In this document: positions 25,948 through 34,878 of the stretch, piece by piece | Layout: every line of letters begins with the position of its first letter | Position numbering within the stretch: the first letter of the stretch is position 1 | NCBI RefSeq assembly: GCF_014191605.1 | Contig: NZ_JACHWU010000009.1 | Coordinates: 22,016-86,015, forward strand | DNA: 64,000 bases | Origin: Prauserella isguenensis | Lineage (GTDB): Bacteria > Actinomycetota > Actinomycetes > Mycobacteriales > Pseudonocardiaceae | Direction: 5' to 3' | Notes under the pieces: model-generated | The model's input: the letters and a program-made list of their open reading frames with translations, nothing else | Database searches by the model: none | What the model was told of the DNA's origin: nothing | Made by a program: the position numbers and the translations under genes

Positions 25948-27489
25948 ATGACCGATCAGTTCGACTACGTCGTGGTGGGCGGTGGCAGCGCGGGCGCCGC
26001 GGTCGCATCGCGCCTGTCCGAGGACCCCGACGTCACCGTGTGCCTGCTCGAGGCCGGACCGTCCGATGTGGGCGATCGCAACATCCTCGAGCTGAACCGC
26101 TGGATGGCACTGCTGGAGTCCGGTTACGACTGGGACTACCTCATCGAGCCGCAGGAGAACGGCAACTCGTTCATGCGGCACGCCCGTGCGCGCGTGCTGG
26201 GTGGCTGCTCGTCGCACAACTCGTGCATCGCGTTCTGGGCGCCCGCCGAGGACCTCGACGAGTGGGAGTCGATGGGCCTGCCGGGCTGGGGCGCGAAGGA
26301 CGTCTTCCCGTTGTACAAGCGGCTGGAGACCAACGACGGCCCCGGTGAGCACCACGGCCGCAGCGGTCCGGTGACCATCCGCACCGTCCCGCCGAACGAC
26401 CCGTGCGGTGTGGCGCTGCTCGAGGCGTGCGAGCAGCAGGGCATCCCGACCACGGAGTTCAACTCCGGTACGACCGTGACCCGTGGGGCGAACTGGTTCC
26501 AGATCAACGCCCGCGAGGACGGCACTCGCTCGTCGTCGTCGGTGTCGTATCTGCATCCCGTGCTCGACCGGCCGAACCTGGAGATCCGGACGAACGCGTG
26601 GGCGAAGAAGGTCACCTTCGACGGCACCCGCGCCACCGGGGTGCAGTACCTCGACGACGACCAGATCCACACGCGCGCCGTCACCGCCCGCCGCGAGGTC
26701 GTGCTGTCGACGGGCGCGATCGACACGCCGAAGCTACTCATGCTGTCCGGCATCGGCCCGGCCGAGCACCTGCGCGAGTTCGGCGTCGACGTGCTGGTCG
26801 ACTCCCCGGGCGTCGGCTCTACGTTGCAGGACCACCCCGAAGGTGTCATCAGCTGGGACGCGAAACAGCCGATGGTCGCCGACTCGACGCAGTGGTGGGA
26901 GATCGGCATCTTCACCCCCACCGAGGACGGCCTCGACCGGCCGGACCTGATGTTCCACTACGGCTCGGTGCCGTTCGACATGCACACGGTGCGGCAGGGC
27001 TATCCGACGTCGGAGAACGCGTTCTGCCTGACGCCGAACGTCACCCGTGCCCGCTCCACCGGTACGGTTCGCCTGCGCAGCAGGGACTTCCGCGACAAGC
27101 CCGCCGTCGACCCGAGGTACTTCACGCATCCCCACGACATGCGCGTCATGACCGCGGGCGTCACACTCGCGCGCAAGATCGTCGAGCAGCCCGCGATGCG
27201 CGACTGGGCCGGCGCCGAGCTCTTCCCCGGGCCGGATGTGCGCACCGACGACGAGATCGCCGACTACGTCCGCCGCACCCACAACACCGTCTACCACCCG
27301 GCGGCGTCCGTCCCGATGGGCGCCGAGGCCGACAAGCCGCTCGACGAGCGGCTGCGGGTGAAGGGCGTGCACGGGTTGCGCGTGGCGGACGCCTCGGCCA
27401 TGCCGTTCCTCGTGGCGGTGAACCCCAACATCACCACGATGGCCATCGGCGAGAAGTGCTCCGACATGCTCAAGGCCGACAACGCCTGA
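25948..27489 (+). CDS. codA: Choline oxidase
   Basis: This 513-residue GMC flavoenzyme closely resembles Arthrobacter choline oxidase from memory: the FAD motif VVVGGGSAGAAVASRLSEDP, YDWDYLIEPQENGNSFMRHARARVLGGCSSHNSCIAFWAP (whose SSHNS contains the flavin-linked His and the active-site Ser), WWEIGIFTPTEDGLDRPDLM, and the catalytic HNTVYHPA and VNPNIT segments (His and Asn). It uses O2 to oxidise choline through betaine aldehyde to glycine betaine, releasing hydrogen peroxide. GTVRMG of the Arthrobacter enzyme reads ASVPMG here. It ends 117 bp before a strong terminator. Confidence 0.92.
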   Translation: MTDQFDYVVVGGGSAGAAVASRLSEDPDVTVCLLEAGPSDVGDRNILELNRWMALLESGYDWDYLIEPQENGNSFMRHARARVLGGCSSHNSCIAFWAPAEDLDEWESMGLPGWGAKDVFPLYKRLETNDGPGEHHGRSGPVTIRTVPPNDPCGVALLEACEQQGIPTTEFNSGTTVTRGANWFQINAREDGTRSSSSVSYLHPVLDRPNLEIRTNAWAKKVTFDGTRATGVQYLDDDQIHTRAVTARREVVLSTGAIDTPKLLMLSGIGPAEHLREFGVDVLVDSPGVGSTLQDHPEGVISWDAKQPMVADSTQWWEIGIFTPTEDGLDRPDLMFHYGSVPFDMHTVRQGYPTSENAFCLTPNVTRARSTGTVRLRSRDFRDKPAVDPRYFTHPHDMRVMTAGVTLARKIVEQPAMRDWAGAELFPGPDVRTDDEIADYVRRTHNTVYHPAASVPMGAEADKPLDERLRVKGVHGLRVADASAMPFLVAVNPNITTMAIGEKCSDMLKADNA

Positions 27490-27606
27490 CGCAGGGCGGT
27501 GTCCGCACCGTCTCGCCACGTCCGGGTGCGGTCCCCCGGTACCCGGCCGCGGCGGAGCCTGCCCGCGTCGCGAACCCCGAGCGCGCCGCGGGCACGGTCC
27601 CCACGG

Positions 27607-27644
27607 CGTGGCCCCTCCCGGATCTCAGTCCGGGAGGGGCCACG
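27607..27644. terminator. Strong bidirectional-type hairpin after codA
   Basis: CGTGGCCCCTCCCGGA and TCCGGGAGGGGCCACG form a perfect 16-bp stem with the 6-base loop TCTCAG. There is no T-tract, which is common for terminators in high-GC actinobacteria. Confidence 0.85.
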
Positions 27645-27713
27645 CGACCGGGCCCGGAGTGTGACCTGCGCCCGAGATGTCGGGTATCGGCCCGGCCGCG
27701 GCGGCTCATCGGT

Positions 27714-27719
27714 GATACT
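27714..27719 (+). promoter_or_regulatory. -10-like hexamer for a leaderless GTG start
   Basis: GATACT is followed by six bases and then GTG at 27726. The arrangement matches leaderless actinobacterial promoters and helps fix the start of the next gene. Confidence 0.45.
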
Positions 27720-27725
27720 CCTGCG

Positions 27726-28022
27726 GTGACATGGACGATCTGGCTGATCGGCGCGCTCGTGCTGATCAGCGCCGGTGTGGCGAGCGCGTACCTGCCCCGG
27801 CTGCGCGCGCACGCGGACCGGAAACGCGCGGCCTGGGCGACGGCGACAGCGGCGATCGCCGCCGCGGGTGTGAGCCGCGACGCCTGCACCGCCGATGTTC
27901 CCGAAGCACGGCGACTGCTCGCCGAGGCCGAGGCGCTGAGCGGTGGCCCGGCCGCGGCCCGGGTCGCGACGGAGCTGGCCGAACGGGCCGACCCGCTGTG
28001 GCGGGAGGCGCGCGATGGCTGA
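27726..28022 (+). CDS. Small membrane-anchored protein, first gene of an unknown operon
   Basis: The 98-residue product has one N-terminal transmembrane helix (IWLIGALVLISAGVASAYL) followed by a basic stretch (PRLRAHADRKRAAW) and a helical, alanine-rich cytoplasmic tail (VSRDACTADVPEARRLLAEAEALSG). I do not recognise a named domain. The GTG start is supported by a -10-like GATACT six bases upstream and no ribosome-binding site. It overlaps the next gene by 8 bp. Confidence 0.7.
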   Translation: MTWTIWLIGALVLISAGVASAYLPRLRAHADRKRAAWATATAAIAAAGVSRDACTADVPEARRLLAEAEALSGGPAAARVATELAERADPLWREARDG

Positions 28023-29469
28023 CCGCACTCTCGGCCTCGCCCGTTGGGTGCTGGCGGGCGTCGCCGTCACCGTCGCGGTGGTCTTCCTCCTCCACCAGCG
28101 CCAGGGCGACATCGACGTCAGCTACGGGCAGTCGCCGTCGTCGGATTACGAGGAAGGTGACGCGGGCGAGCTGAGCGGCCACTCCGCACCCTCCACCGCC
28201 GAGATGGTCCGGCGCGTGCAGGCCGAGCCCGTCGTCCGGCTTCCGGGGTCGAACGCGACGTGGCACCGGCGGTGGCTGCGCGAGCACGTCGGCATCGACG
28301 GCGTGCGGCTGCTGTTCGCCCCGCCGGGGCTCGACGAGCAGGATACCGAGCGGGTGCGCGACGTCGCCGAGGATCCCGCCATCGTCGACGCGCCGTTCGA
28401 GCTGGTCACGGTCACCGGCACGAAGGTCCGCAGCGGCGTGTACACGGCCGTTCCCGACGACGTCGACGGGTTCCAGCGGCAGTTCGCCGCCGGCGACGTC
28501 ACCGGGCTGCTCGCCGCGGTGATCACCGGTATGCGGGACGAGGGCGACCCTCCGGCGGCCCCGCGTGTGGCGTGGCGTGAGCCCACGACTGCCGAGGTCG
28601 ACGCCGTGGCCGCCGACCTGGAACGCGACGGGGTTCACGTGGCCGAGGGCGCGACGCTGTCGGACGTGCCCGGCAACGCCTCGAACGCGTTCCCCGACAC
28701 CGAACCGCTGGTCGTCGCATTGCCACGACAAGACACCGCGTTGCCGCGACAAGACGGCGCATCGCCGCGGCAGGACACCGCGCTTCCGCGGCAGGACACG
28801 GGCCGGCCGGTTCCGGACTACGCACCGGCCCTCGCCGACCGGTTCCCGGACACTCCGGTCGTCGTCGTGTACGGCTCCTACATCGACTACGCCGGTCCGC
28901 ACCGCGACGAGTTCTACGAGGTTGCGACCGCGGGGGTGTACGGCATGCTCGGCGACCGCCTCGGCCGGTACGACTACCCGCAGGACAACGTCCTGTTCGC
29001 GTGGCTGAACAAGGTCACCGACATCCGGTATGCAGGCCTGTTCGACCGGCCGCTGCCGTATCAACCGTTCGACCCGCTGCAGGTCACGATGCCTGCGCTG
29101 CCGTTCGTGTTCGCCGGGTGTGTGCTGGGCTTCGTCGTGCTGTCGGTGACCGCGCTGCGCCGCAGGCCCTCGCACGGCAGGCCACCGACGGTGCGGTTGG
29201 CCGCGCTGTCGGCGTTGTCGGTCGAGGTGTCGGGGCTGACGACGGAGACCGGCAACCCGTCGTTGACCCGCGCGATCACGCACCTCGACGCGGCGAAGGA
29301 ACTCGACTGCTCCCTCGTGGCCACCAGGAACGCTCACAAGCTCCTGGACAAGGCCGAGGAGGAACTGAGCGAGACGGCGCGGCTGATCGGGCGTCGTGAC
29401 TACGAGCCGCGGCGCTACGTCATGGGCTGGGAACCGTCGTCGCAGGCTGGGGAGTGTGGTCGGCGGTGA
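28015..29469 (+). CDS. Uncharacterised two-helix membrane protein with extracellular domain
   Basis: The 484-residue protein has an N-terminal helix (VLAGVAVTVAVVFLL), a large probably external domain (about 30-365), a second helix (LPFVFAGCVLGFVVLSVTAL, about 370) and a cytoplasmic helical tail with LVATRNAHKLLDKAEEEL. Inside the external domain, PRQD occurs four times (about residues 239-262) from an 18-bp DNA repeat at 28720-28800. No catalytic motif is evident. Its GTGA overlap with the next gene and overlap with the previous one argue for one complex. Confidence 0.75.
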   Translation: MADRTLGLARWVLAGVAVTVAVVFLLHQRQGDIDVSYGQSPSSDYEEGDAGELSGHSAPSTAEMVRRVQAEPVVRLPGSNATWHRRWLREHVGIDGVRLLFAPPGLDEQDTERVRDVAEDPAIVDAPFELVTVTGTKVRSGVYTAVPDDVDGFQRQFAAGDVTGLLAAVITGMRDEGDPPAAPRVAWREPTTAEVDAVAADLERDGVHVAEGATLSDVPGNASNAFPDTEPLVVALPRQDTALPRQDGASPRQDTALPRQDTGRPVPDYAPALADRFPDTPVVVVYGSYIDYAGPHRDEFYEVATAGVYGMLGDRLGRYDYPQDNVLFAWLNKVTDIRYAGLFDRPLPYQPFDPLQVTMPALPFVFAGCVLGFVVLSVTALRRRPSHGRPPTVRLAALSALSVEVSGLTTETGNPSLTRAITHLDAAKELDCSLVATRNAHKLLDKAEEELSETARLIGRRDYEPRRYVMGWEPSSQAGECGRR

Positions 29470-29880
29470 CCGTGTTCAAGAAGCCGTTCACACCGGCCGT
29501 CCTCGTCGCCGTCGCACTCGCGGGCTGGGCGGCGGTCAGCGGCGGGCTGTTCGACGGTCCGGTCGCGAGCACGCTCCGCGCCTCGTCGGTCCACGCCGCG
29601 CCGGACTACGACCTGGACACGTACGCCGCGGAACGCGTGATCGGCAACCGCAAGCTCACCGTCGGGTTCCTCTCCCCCGACGACGACGCGAGCGAGGTGT
29701 GCGACGACGTCGCAGCGGAACTTCGTCACGCGCTACCGCGGTCTGGTCGACGACTATGTGGCTCTGACCCGTGACGTCGCGGGCGCGGACGACGAGAATC
29801 TGAACGCGCTCGTCGAGCAGGCACGCGAGCTGCACCGGAAGGCCACCGCGCTGCAGGATGCGACGCCGGCACCGGTGTGA
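29466..29880 (+). pseudogene. Third gene of the unknown operon, apparently frameshifted or internally deleted
   Basis: From GTG 29466 (GTGA overlap with the previous stop) the frame encodes a transmembrane helix (AVLVAVALAGWAAVSGGLF) and a domain reading YAAERVIGNRKLTVGFLSPDDDASEVCDDVA. Near 29705-29725 sensible coding moves to the +1 frame, which reads QRNFVTRYRGLVDDYVALTRDVAG and ends at TGA 29878-29880. The uninterrupted frame instead ends at 29774 with an arginine-rich nonsense tail. From the break in the domain I infer a frameshift or loss of a middle segment. A sequencing error alone is possible if the native protein is this short. Confidence 0.65.
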
Positions 29881-29958
29881 CGGCCGGCGCGTGCTGCGCG
29901 GAGACGTCCGCGCGGGACCGCAGGCTCCGGACCCGCCGGCCCCGGCCGTCGCCGCGGG

Positions 29959-30573
29959 TCACTGATCGCTGGTCAGTGGCACGAACGCAACGGGCATGAG
30001 GTCCTCGCGACGCCCGCCCCGGACCCGGACGAGCTGCCCGGTGTCCCCGGCTCCCACCGGGCACACCAACGTCCCGTCGGGAGTGAGCTGGTCGAGCAAC
30101 GCGCGAGGGATGTCACCGGCCATGGCCGCCACGGAGACGGCGTCGAACGGGGCCCGGTCCGGGGCGCCGCGGGTTCCGTCCGCGTTGCGGACCTCGACGT
30201 TGTCGTGACCGAGTTCGGCGAGCAACTCACGCGCACGACCGGCGAGCTCCGGCTGCCGCTCGATCGCCACGACCCGACCGGCGCACAGGGACAGCACCGC
30301 CGCGGCGTACCCGGTCCCCGCGCCGACCTCCAGCACCTCGTCGCCGGGGTTCAGGTCCAGCATCTCCGCCATCCGGGCGACCATGTCCGGCGCAGAGATC
30401 GTCTGGCCCGCGCCGATCGGCAGCGGACTCTCGTCGTAGGCCTCCCCGGCGCTGTCCGGGTGGACGAACCGTTCACGGGGAACGACGGCCATGGCATCGA
30501 GCACCCGCGCATCGGTGACCCCGGCACGCCGCACTCGCGCAACCATCGCCTCACGGGCCTCTTCCGTACTCAT
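29959..30573 (-). CDS. pcm: Protein-L-isoaspartate O-methyltransferase
   Basis: The 204-residue enzyme methylates L-isoaspartyl residues in damaged proteins with S-adenosylmethionine so they can be repaired. Features include ERFVHPDSAGEAYDESPLPIGAGQTISAPDMVARM, the SAM-binding motif VLEVGAGTGYAAAVLS and the VVAIERQPELAGRARELL motif. The ATG at 30573 gives the usual family length and follows GAGG. It has no operon partner. Confidence 0.9.
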   Translation of the reverse strand: MSTEEAREAMVARVRRAGVTDARVLDAMAVVPRERFVHPDSAGEAYDESPLPIGAGQTISAPDMVARMAEMLDLNPGDEVLEVGAGTGYAAAVLSLCAGRVVAIERQPELAGRARELLAELGHDNVEVRNADGTRGAPDRAPFDAVSVAAMAGDIPRALLDQLTPDGTLVCPVGAGDTGQLVRVRGGRREDLMPVAFVPLTSDQ

Positions 30574-30961
30574 CCGGCCAACCTCGTTCTCGTTCCGCGC
30601 GACCTCGACCCGTGGTCTACCCCGCCGCTGCGCCGTCGAATCACCCGTGGCGGCGCACCACGTGCGCGTGTTCTGCACTCGCGGGGCCGTGTTGCGGTTT
30701 CAGGGGCGCGTATTGCGGATTCAGGGGCGCGTGTTGCACTTCCGCGTTTCCCACGGAGGACGCCCCGGTCGGCGCGTGGGCGGGTGCTGCACCGTGCGCC
30801 GCGACCACGTGAACGTCGACGCTCGACCGTTGCCGTCGGGCCGCGCGGGCCCGCCTCGATGAGATCGATGTCCGGAAAGACGGAGGAGGCACGGTCACGG
30901 CTGCCGATCGAGGCCCGTCGGGGCCGTGGCCACACCGGACCACGGCCCCGAACGCCGAGTG
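30574..30961. other. Intergenic region with short repeats
   Basis: No gene is supported. The region contains three 20-21-bp tandem units at 30683-30743. The rest holds low-confidence open frames without coding signs. Confidence 0.5.
30683..30743 (+). repeat. Three tandem units of 20-21 bp
   Basis: Units start at 30683, 30703 and 30724 and share GGGGC-CGTRTTGC. The first two end in TTCA and the last diverges to TTCC. They are not inside a gene. Confidence 0.6.
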
Positions 30962-32901
30962 TCAGCTGCGCGCGTCGACGCCGAGCGCGTCGATCACCGC
31001 GAAGAAGACCTCCGTGTTGTCGAGTACGCCGTTGAAGCGGGCCGCACCCGGACCGGAGGTACACACACCGACGTCCTCGACTGTGTGCACGCAGTTCGTC
31101 TCCTCACCCGGCAGGTTGCCGACCTGCAGCTCGGCGCCGGGGTCGCGCTCCGGGTTGTCGACGGCCTTACCGGTGTCCTCGTCGGTGAGCGCGGGCTCGG
31201 CGAAGGCGTGGTTGTGCTGGAAGTCGTCGGTGTGGTCGGGGTGGTTGGACCAGCCGAAGAACAGCTGCACGTCGGGGTTCGGGTCGTCGGGGAACCCGTC
31301 ACCGTCCTCGTCCGAGTAGGTCGGGTAGTCGGCGTCGCCGTAGACGCCGTTCGCGTCACGGCCCGCGGCGTCCCGGCGGTCGTGGGTGCCGACGATGCTC
31401 ATCGAGTGGTTGTGGTCGGCGGTGACCACGACGAGCGTGTCGTCACGTCCCTGGGCCCACCGCTTGGCGACACCGACGGCCTGGTCGAGCTCGATCGCGT
31501 CGTACACGGCACGCGGGCCGTCGAGCGGGTGCTCCATCTTGTCGATCGAGGCACCCTCCACCATGAGGAAGAAGCCGTCCTCGGAATCCTCGAGCACCTT
31601 GAGTGCGGCCTCGGTCATCTCGGTCAGCGTGGGCTGATCGTCCCACTTGCCGAGCACCTCGGGCTTCTTGACGTGTTTGCGGTCGAGGTAGACGTTCAGA
31701 TTCCCGGTGTGGAACGTGCCGAGCAGTTTCTCCGGAGCCTTGCCCCGCACCGCACGTGTCAGCTCGGCACTCGTGGTGACATGCGTGAAACCCTGGTCGG
31801 CGAACTCCTTCACGAGGTCGCGGTCGTCGTCGCGCGAGGAGTCCTCGTGCGACTGCGGCAGCAACGACGCCAGCCCGCCGCCCAGGTACACCGTCGGCTG
31901 CTGCTCCTCGCGCAGCGACTGGTCCATGATCTCCTGGTACTCGGACCGGCGACGCGTGTGCGCGAACACCGCGGCGGGGGTGGCGTCCTGAATCTCCGCG
32001 GTGGTCACGACGCCGATCTTCATGCCGCGGACGCGTTTGAGCAGTTCGGCCATCGTCTCGACCCGCGGGTGCTTGTTGGGGTCGGGCTCACTGCCCTCGT
32101 AGACGCCCATCGCGTTCACCGACGACTTGTGCCCGCACATGTACGCCGACATCGAGTTGGCCGAGTCGGTGGCCAACGCGTCCATTCCGGACGTGGTCAC
32201 CAGCCGCGGTAGTCCATCCGGTCCATTTCGAGCAGACCGTGGTACTTGCCCTCGGTCAGCCCCTTCGACAGGATCCGCGCCGCGGTGACAGCCGGCTGGC
32301 CCATGCCGTCGCCGAGGAAGAAGATCACGTTCTTCGCGGGCGCGGCAGGGGCTTCTGCGAGGACGACCTCGTGACCGACCTCGTCCTTCGACGTCCGGTT
32401 GCCCGACCGCACCTTCGCTTCGACGGTGTAGTCGCCGGGTTCGGGATAGTGCAGACCACGGTAGGTGATCTCGAGGCTGTCGTCGGCGGAGCTGGTCCGT
32501 TCGGGTTCGCCGACGAGGATCTCCGCCGGGCCCTTCGGCCCCTTCACACGGATGTCGATGCGTGCCGTCTGCGGGTCGACCCCCACGGCTTCGACCCGAA
32601 GGTCGAACGTGGCGCCCGCGAGGAACTTGGCCCGGTCGATCGGCAGGACGGTGATCTCGGCGGCGTCGGGCCCGCCCCGTCGCCGAGGGCGCGTGCGCTG
32701 GGTCAGCGCGTGCGGGTCGGCGGCCTTCAGCGGCCCCACCGGGCTGCGGCTCCCGGCGGGGCCCGCCTGCGCGGCTGCGGACTGCGCCGCGGCCGGTTGT
32801 GCGCCCAGCCCGACGATCGCCGCCGCTGCGGCACCCCCGCCACCGGCCGCCTGCAGCAGTGCTCGCCGGCTCAGGCCGCCCTGTCCGTCGTTCTTGTTCA
32901 T
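30962..32901 (-). pseudogene. Tat-exported alkaline phosphatase with a one-base frameshift
   Basis: The first part (ATG 32901 to the TGA at 32197) has a Tat signal (GLSRRALLQAAGGGGAAAAAI), a beta-rich domain, and the metal-site start KNVIFFLGDGMGQPAVTAARIL. The rest, in another frame down to 30962, contains LVTTSGMDALATDSANSMSAYM (nucleophile Ser after TD), MVEGASIDKMEH and TADHNHSMS. Together they make a normal phosphatase. At about 32200-32205 the coding strand reads CGCGGCTGG where an extra C (CGCGGCCTGG) would restore YRGLVTTSG. The enzyme would hydrolyse phosphomonoesters outside the cell. It may be a true mutation or a sequencing error, since the C-terminal half is well preserved. Confidence 0.88.
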
Positions 32902-33163
32902 CTGTGTCGCCCTCCGCGCCCGCCGTGGCCCGCGATCGGCCACGGCCTGGAATAGGTCCACCTCCCACTCCAACGGCCGATTTCCTCGACCCACTGAATG
33001 AAAAGTGACGCAACGGGATACAGAAGCACAAAAGTGTCGATATGCCGCAAATATCACACTCGAATTTTTGTTTTATTCAGAAAGAACCTTGACGGTGGTC
33101 TCGACCTCCACCGCACAGGTCCAGACCTTGCCCGCGGGCGCGGCGTCGGCCGCGAGCGTGGTG

Positions 33164-34201
33164 TCACAGAGCGAAGAAGTCCCCGATGAGCTGTCCACCA
33201 CCGCGCGCGGCGACCTCGTCGTACACCCAGCCACCGATCGCGACGTCGAGTACGCCCATTCCGAACGGCGAGAAGAGCGCCGGCTTCCCCGGTTCCCTCG
33301 CGAGATCGCCGCGCACGACGTCGGCGATCGTGCCGTGCACGAACTCCCGGTGGCCGACCTGCTGCTCGGCGAGGTGCAGCGACGTCCGCTCCCGGACGGC
33401 GTGGTCGACGTCGTCGGTGACGTTGGTGGCGGTGAGCACGAGCTCGGGGGCGAAGTCGCGCAGCGAGATGTGCAGCACCACCGGAGCGTCGGCGAGCAGC
33501 GCGGGATCGGTCAGATGCGGCGTCCCGGCCACCGTGGCGACCACGACCAGGTCCGCACCGGCGAACGCGCCGGCGACGTCGTCGACGACCGTCACGGGCG
33601 CATCGGGACCGTCGGCGGCGAGCACACCGGCGAACCGCTCGGCGTTGCCGCGGTCGGTGTCGAACAGCGCGAACTCACCGACCTGCCACGACAGGTCACG
33701 CAGGAACATCCGCACGTGGTCGCTGATCAAGCCCGTGCCGACGAATCCGACCTTGCCCGCCCTGCGCTCACCGAGCAGTTCCTGCGCGCCCAGCACAGCG
33801 GAGGCCGCCGTGCGCGTCGCGGAGACGATCGACGCCTCGAGCAGCGCGTACGGGTAGCCGGTGTCGTAGTCGTTGAGCACCATCGTCGCCGAGGCCCGAG
33901 GAAAGCCGTGGGCGACGTTGCCGGGGTAGCTGGCGATCCATTTGATGCCCGACCGCGGCGCGGCACCGTCGTCGAGGAACGCGGGCAGCGCGATGATCCG
34001 GTCCCGCGGCCGGTCGGGAAAGCGCAGGAAACTCGAATGCGGATTGCTGCTCGCACCGTCGGCGTGCGCCAGGTAGGCGGCACGGACGGCGTCCAGGGCG
34101 CCTTCGCGATTCCCCTCGATCGTCGCGGTCACGTCCGCGGCGCCGATGACGCGCAGTCCTTCGGGCGGGCGCGGGCCGGTCTCGATCGGTCCCTCGGTCA
34201 C
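33164..34201 (-). CDS. SbnB-like / ornithine cyclodeaminase-family dehydrogenase
   Basis: The 345-residue NAD-binding protein belongs to the ornithine cyclodeaminase/mu-crystallin family and looks most like SbnB from memory: NPHSSFLRFPDRPRDRIIALPAFL, SGIKWIASYPGNVAHGFPRASATMVLND, SATRTAASAVLGA and the Rossmann motif GFVGTGLISDHV. SbnB oxidises N-(2-amino-2-carboxyethyl)-L-glutamate to 2,3-diaminopropionate in siderophore or antibiotic routes, working with the synthase SbnA. No SbnA-like gene is in the window, so the substrate may differ. The GTG follows AGGAGG. The TetR gene lies 60 bp upstream on the same strand. Confidence 0.8.
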   Translation of the reverse strand: MTEGPIETGPRPPEGLRVIGAADVTATIEGNREGALDAVRAAYLAHADGASSNPHSSFLRFPDRPRDRIIALPAFLDDGAAPRSGIKWIASYPGNVAHGFPRASATMVLNDYDTGYPYALLEASIVSATRTAASAVLGAQELLGERRAGKVGFVGTGLISDHVRMFLRDLSWQVGEFALFDTDRGNAERFAGVLAADGPDAPVTVVDDVAGAFAGADLVVVATVAGTPHLTDPALLADAPVVLHISLRDFAPELVLTATNVTDDVDHAVRERTSLHLAEQQVGHREFVHGTIADVVRGDLAREPGKPALFSPFGMGVLDVAIGGWVYDEVAARGGGQLIGDFFAL

Positions 34202-34218
34202 GTGCGGTCCTCCTCGTC

Positions 34219-34275
34219 GGTTCAGTGGTTCTCGGGTCGGTTCAGCAGTTCTCGGGTCGGTTCAGTGGTTCTCGG
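34219..34275 (-). repeat. Three 20-bp tandem units spanning the TetR stop codon
   Basis: Plus-strand units start at 34219, 34239 and 34259. On the coding strand each reads GAGAAC(C/T)(A/G)CTGAACCGAC, so the terminal Glu-Asn-His-stop codons of the TetR gene are repeated twice more downstream, before the SbnB-like gene. Confidence 0.8.
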
Positions 34276-34861
34276 AGTGCCGATGGCCCTCGATGACGAG
34301 CCGGGCCGCGGCGACGGACTTGCGCACCACCAGTTCGGGCGCGTAGCCGTGCTTCGTGAACACGCCGTCGAGCCAGAACATGCCGTAGCCGTGGGCCTGC
34401 GTGAACAGCTGCTCCATGAGTTCGAGCGCGTTCTCGGGCCGGTCGGAGACCGCGAAGCACAGCATGAGGAACCGGTCCGTCAGCCGCCGGGTCTGCTCGT
34501 GCAGTTCGATGTACTCACCGCCCTGAAGCCCGTCCGCGTAGATGACGTTCATGCCGGCGCGGCGTTCGATGACGTACTCGGTGTAGGCGCCCGCCGCCGC
34601 GGAGAGCGCCTCGGCGGGGTCGGCGATGCCGTCGGCCGCGGCGGCGACCCGGTCGGCGAGCCTGCTCGCGACGGCCGTGGCGACGGCGGCGAGCAGGCTC
34701 TCCCGCTCGGGGAAATGCCGGTACGGCGCACCCGGGCTGACCCGCGCACGGCGGGCCACCTCGGCCACGGAGAACCCGGCGACCCCCTGCTCTGCGATGA
34801 GGTCGAGCGCGACGCGGACGAGCTCGTCACGAAGCTCGCCGCGGTGGTACCGGTCACCCAT
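34262..34861 (-). CDS. TetR/AcrR-family regulator
   Basis: The 199-residue protein has a TetR helix-turn-helix in the first 55 residues (LIAEQGVAGFSVAEVARRARVSPGAPYRHFPERESLLAAV) and a C-terminal ligand domain of the WHG type. It is divergent from the alcohol dehydrogenase gene and shares with it a palindromic intergenic region, so it probably controls that gene, itself, and perhaps the SbnB-like gene behind it. I chose ATG 34861; a GTG at 34873 is also in frame. Confidence 0.85.
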   Translation of the reverse strand: MGDRYHRGELRDELVRVALDLIAEQGVAGFSVAEVARRARVSPGAPYRHFPERESLLAAVATAVASRLADRVAAAADGIADPAEALSAAAGAYTEYVIERRAGMNVIYADGLQGGEYIELHEQTRRLTDRFLMLCFAVSDRPENALELMEQLFTQAHGYGMFWLDGVFTKHGYAPELVVRKSVAAARLVIEGHRHSENH

Positions 34862-34878
34862 GGCCGTGATCACATTTC

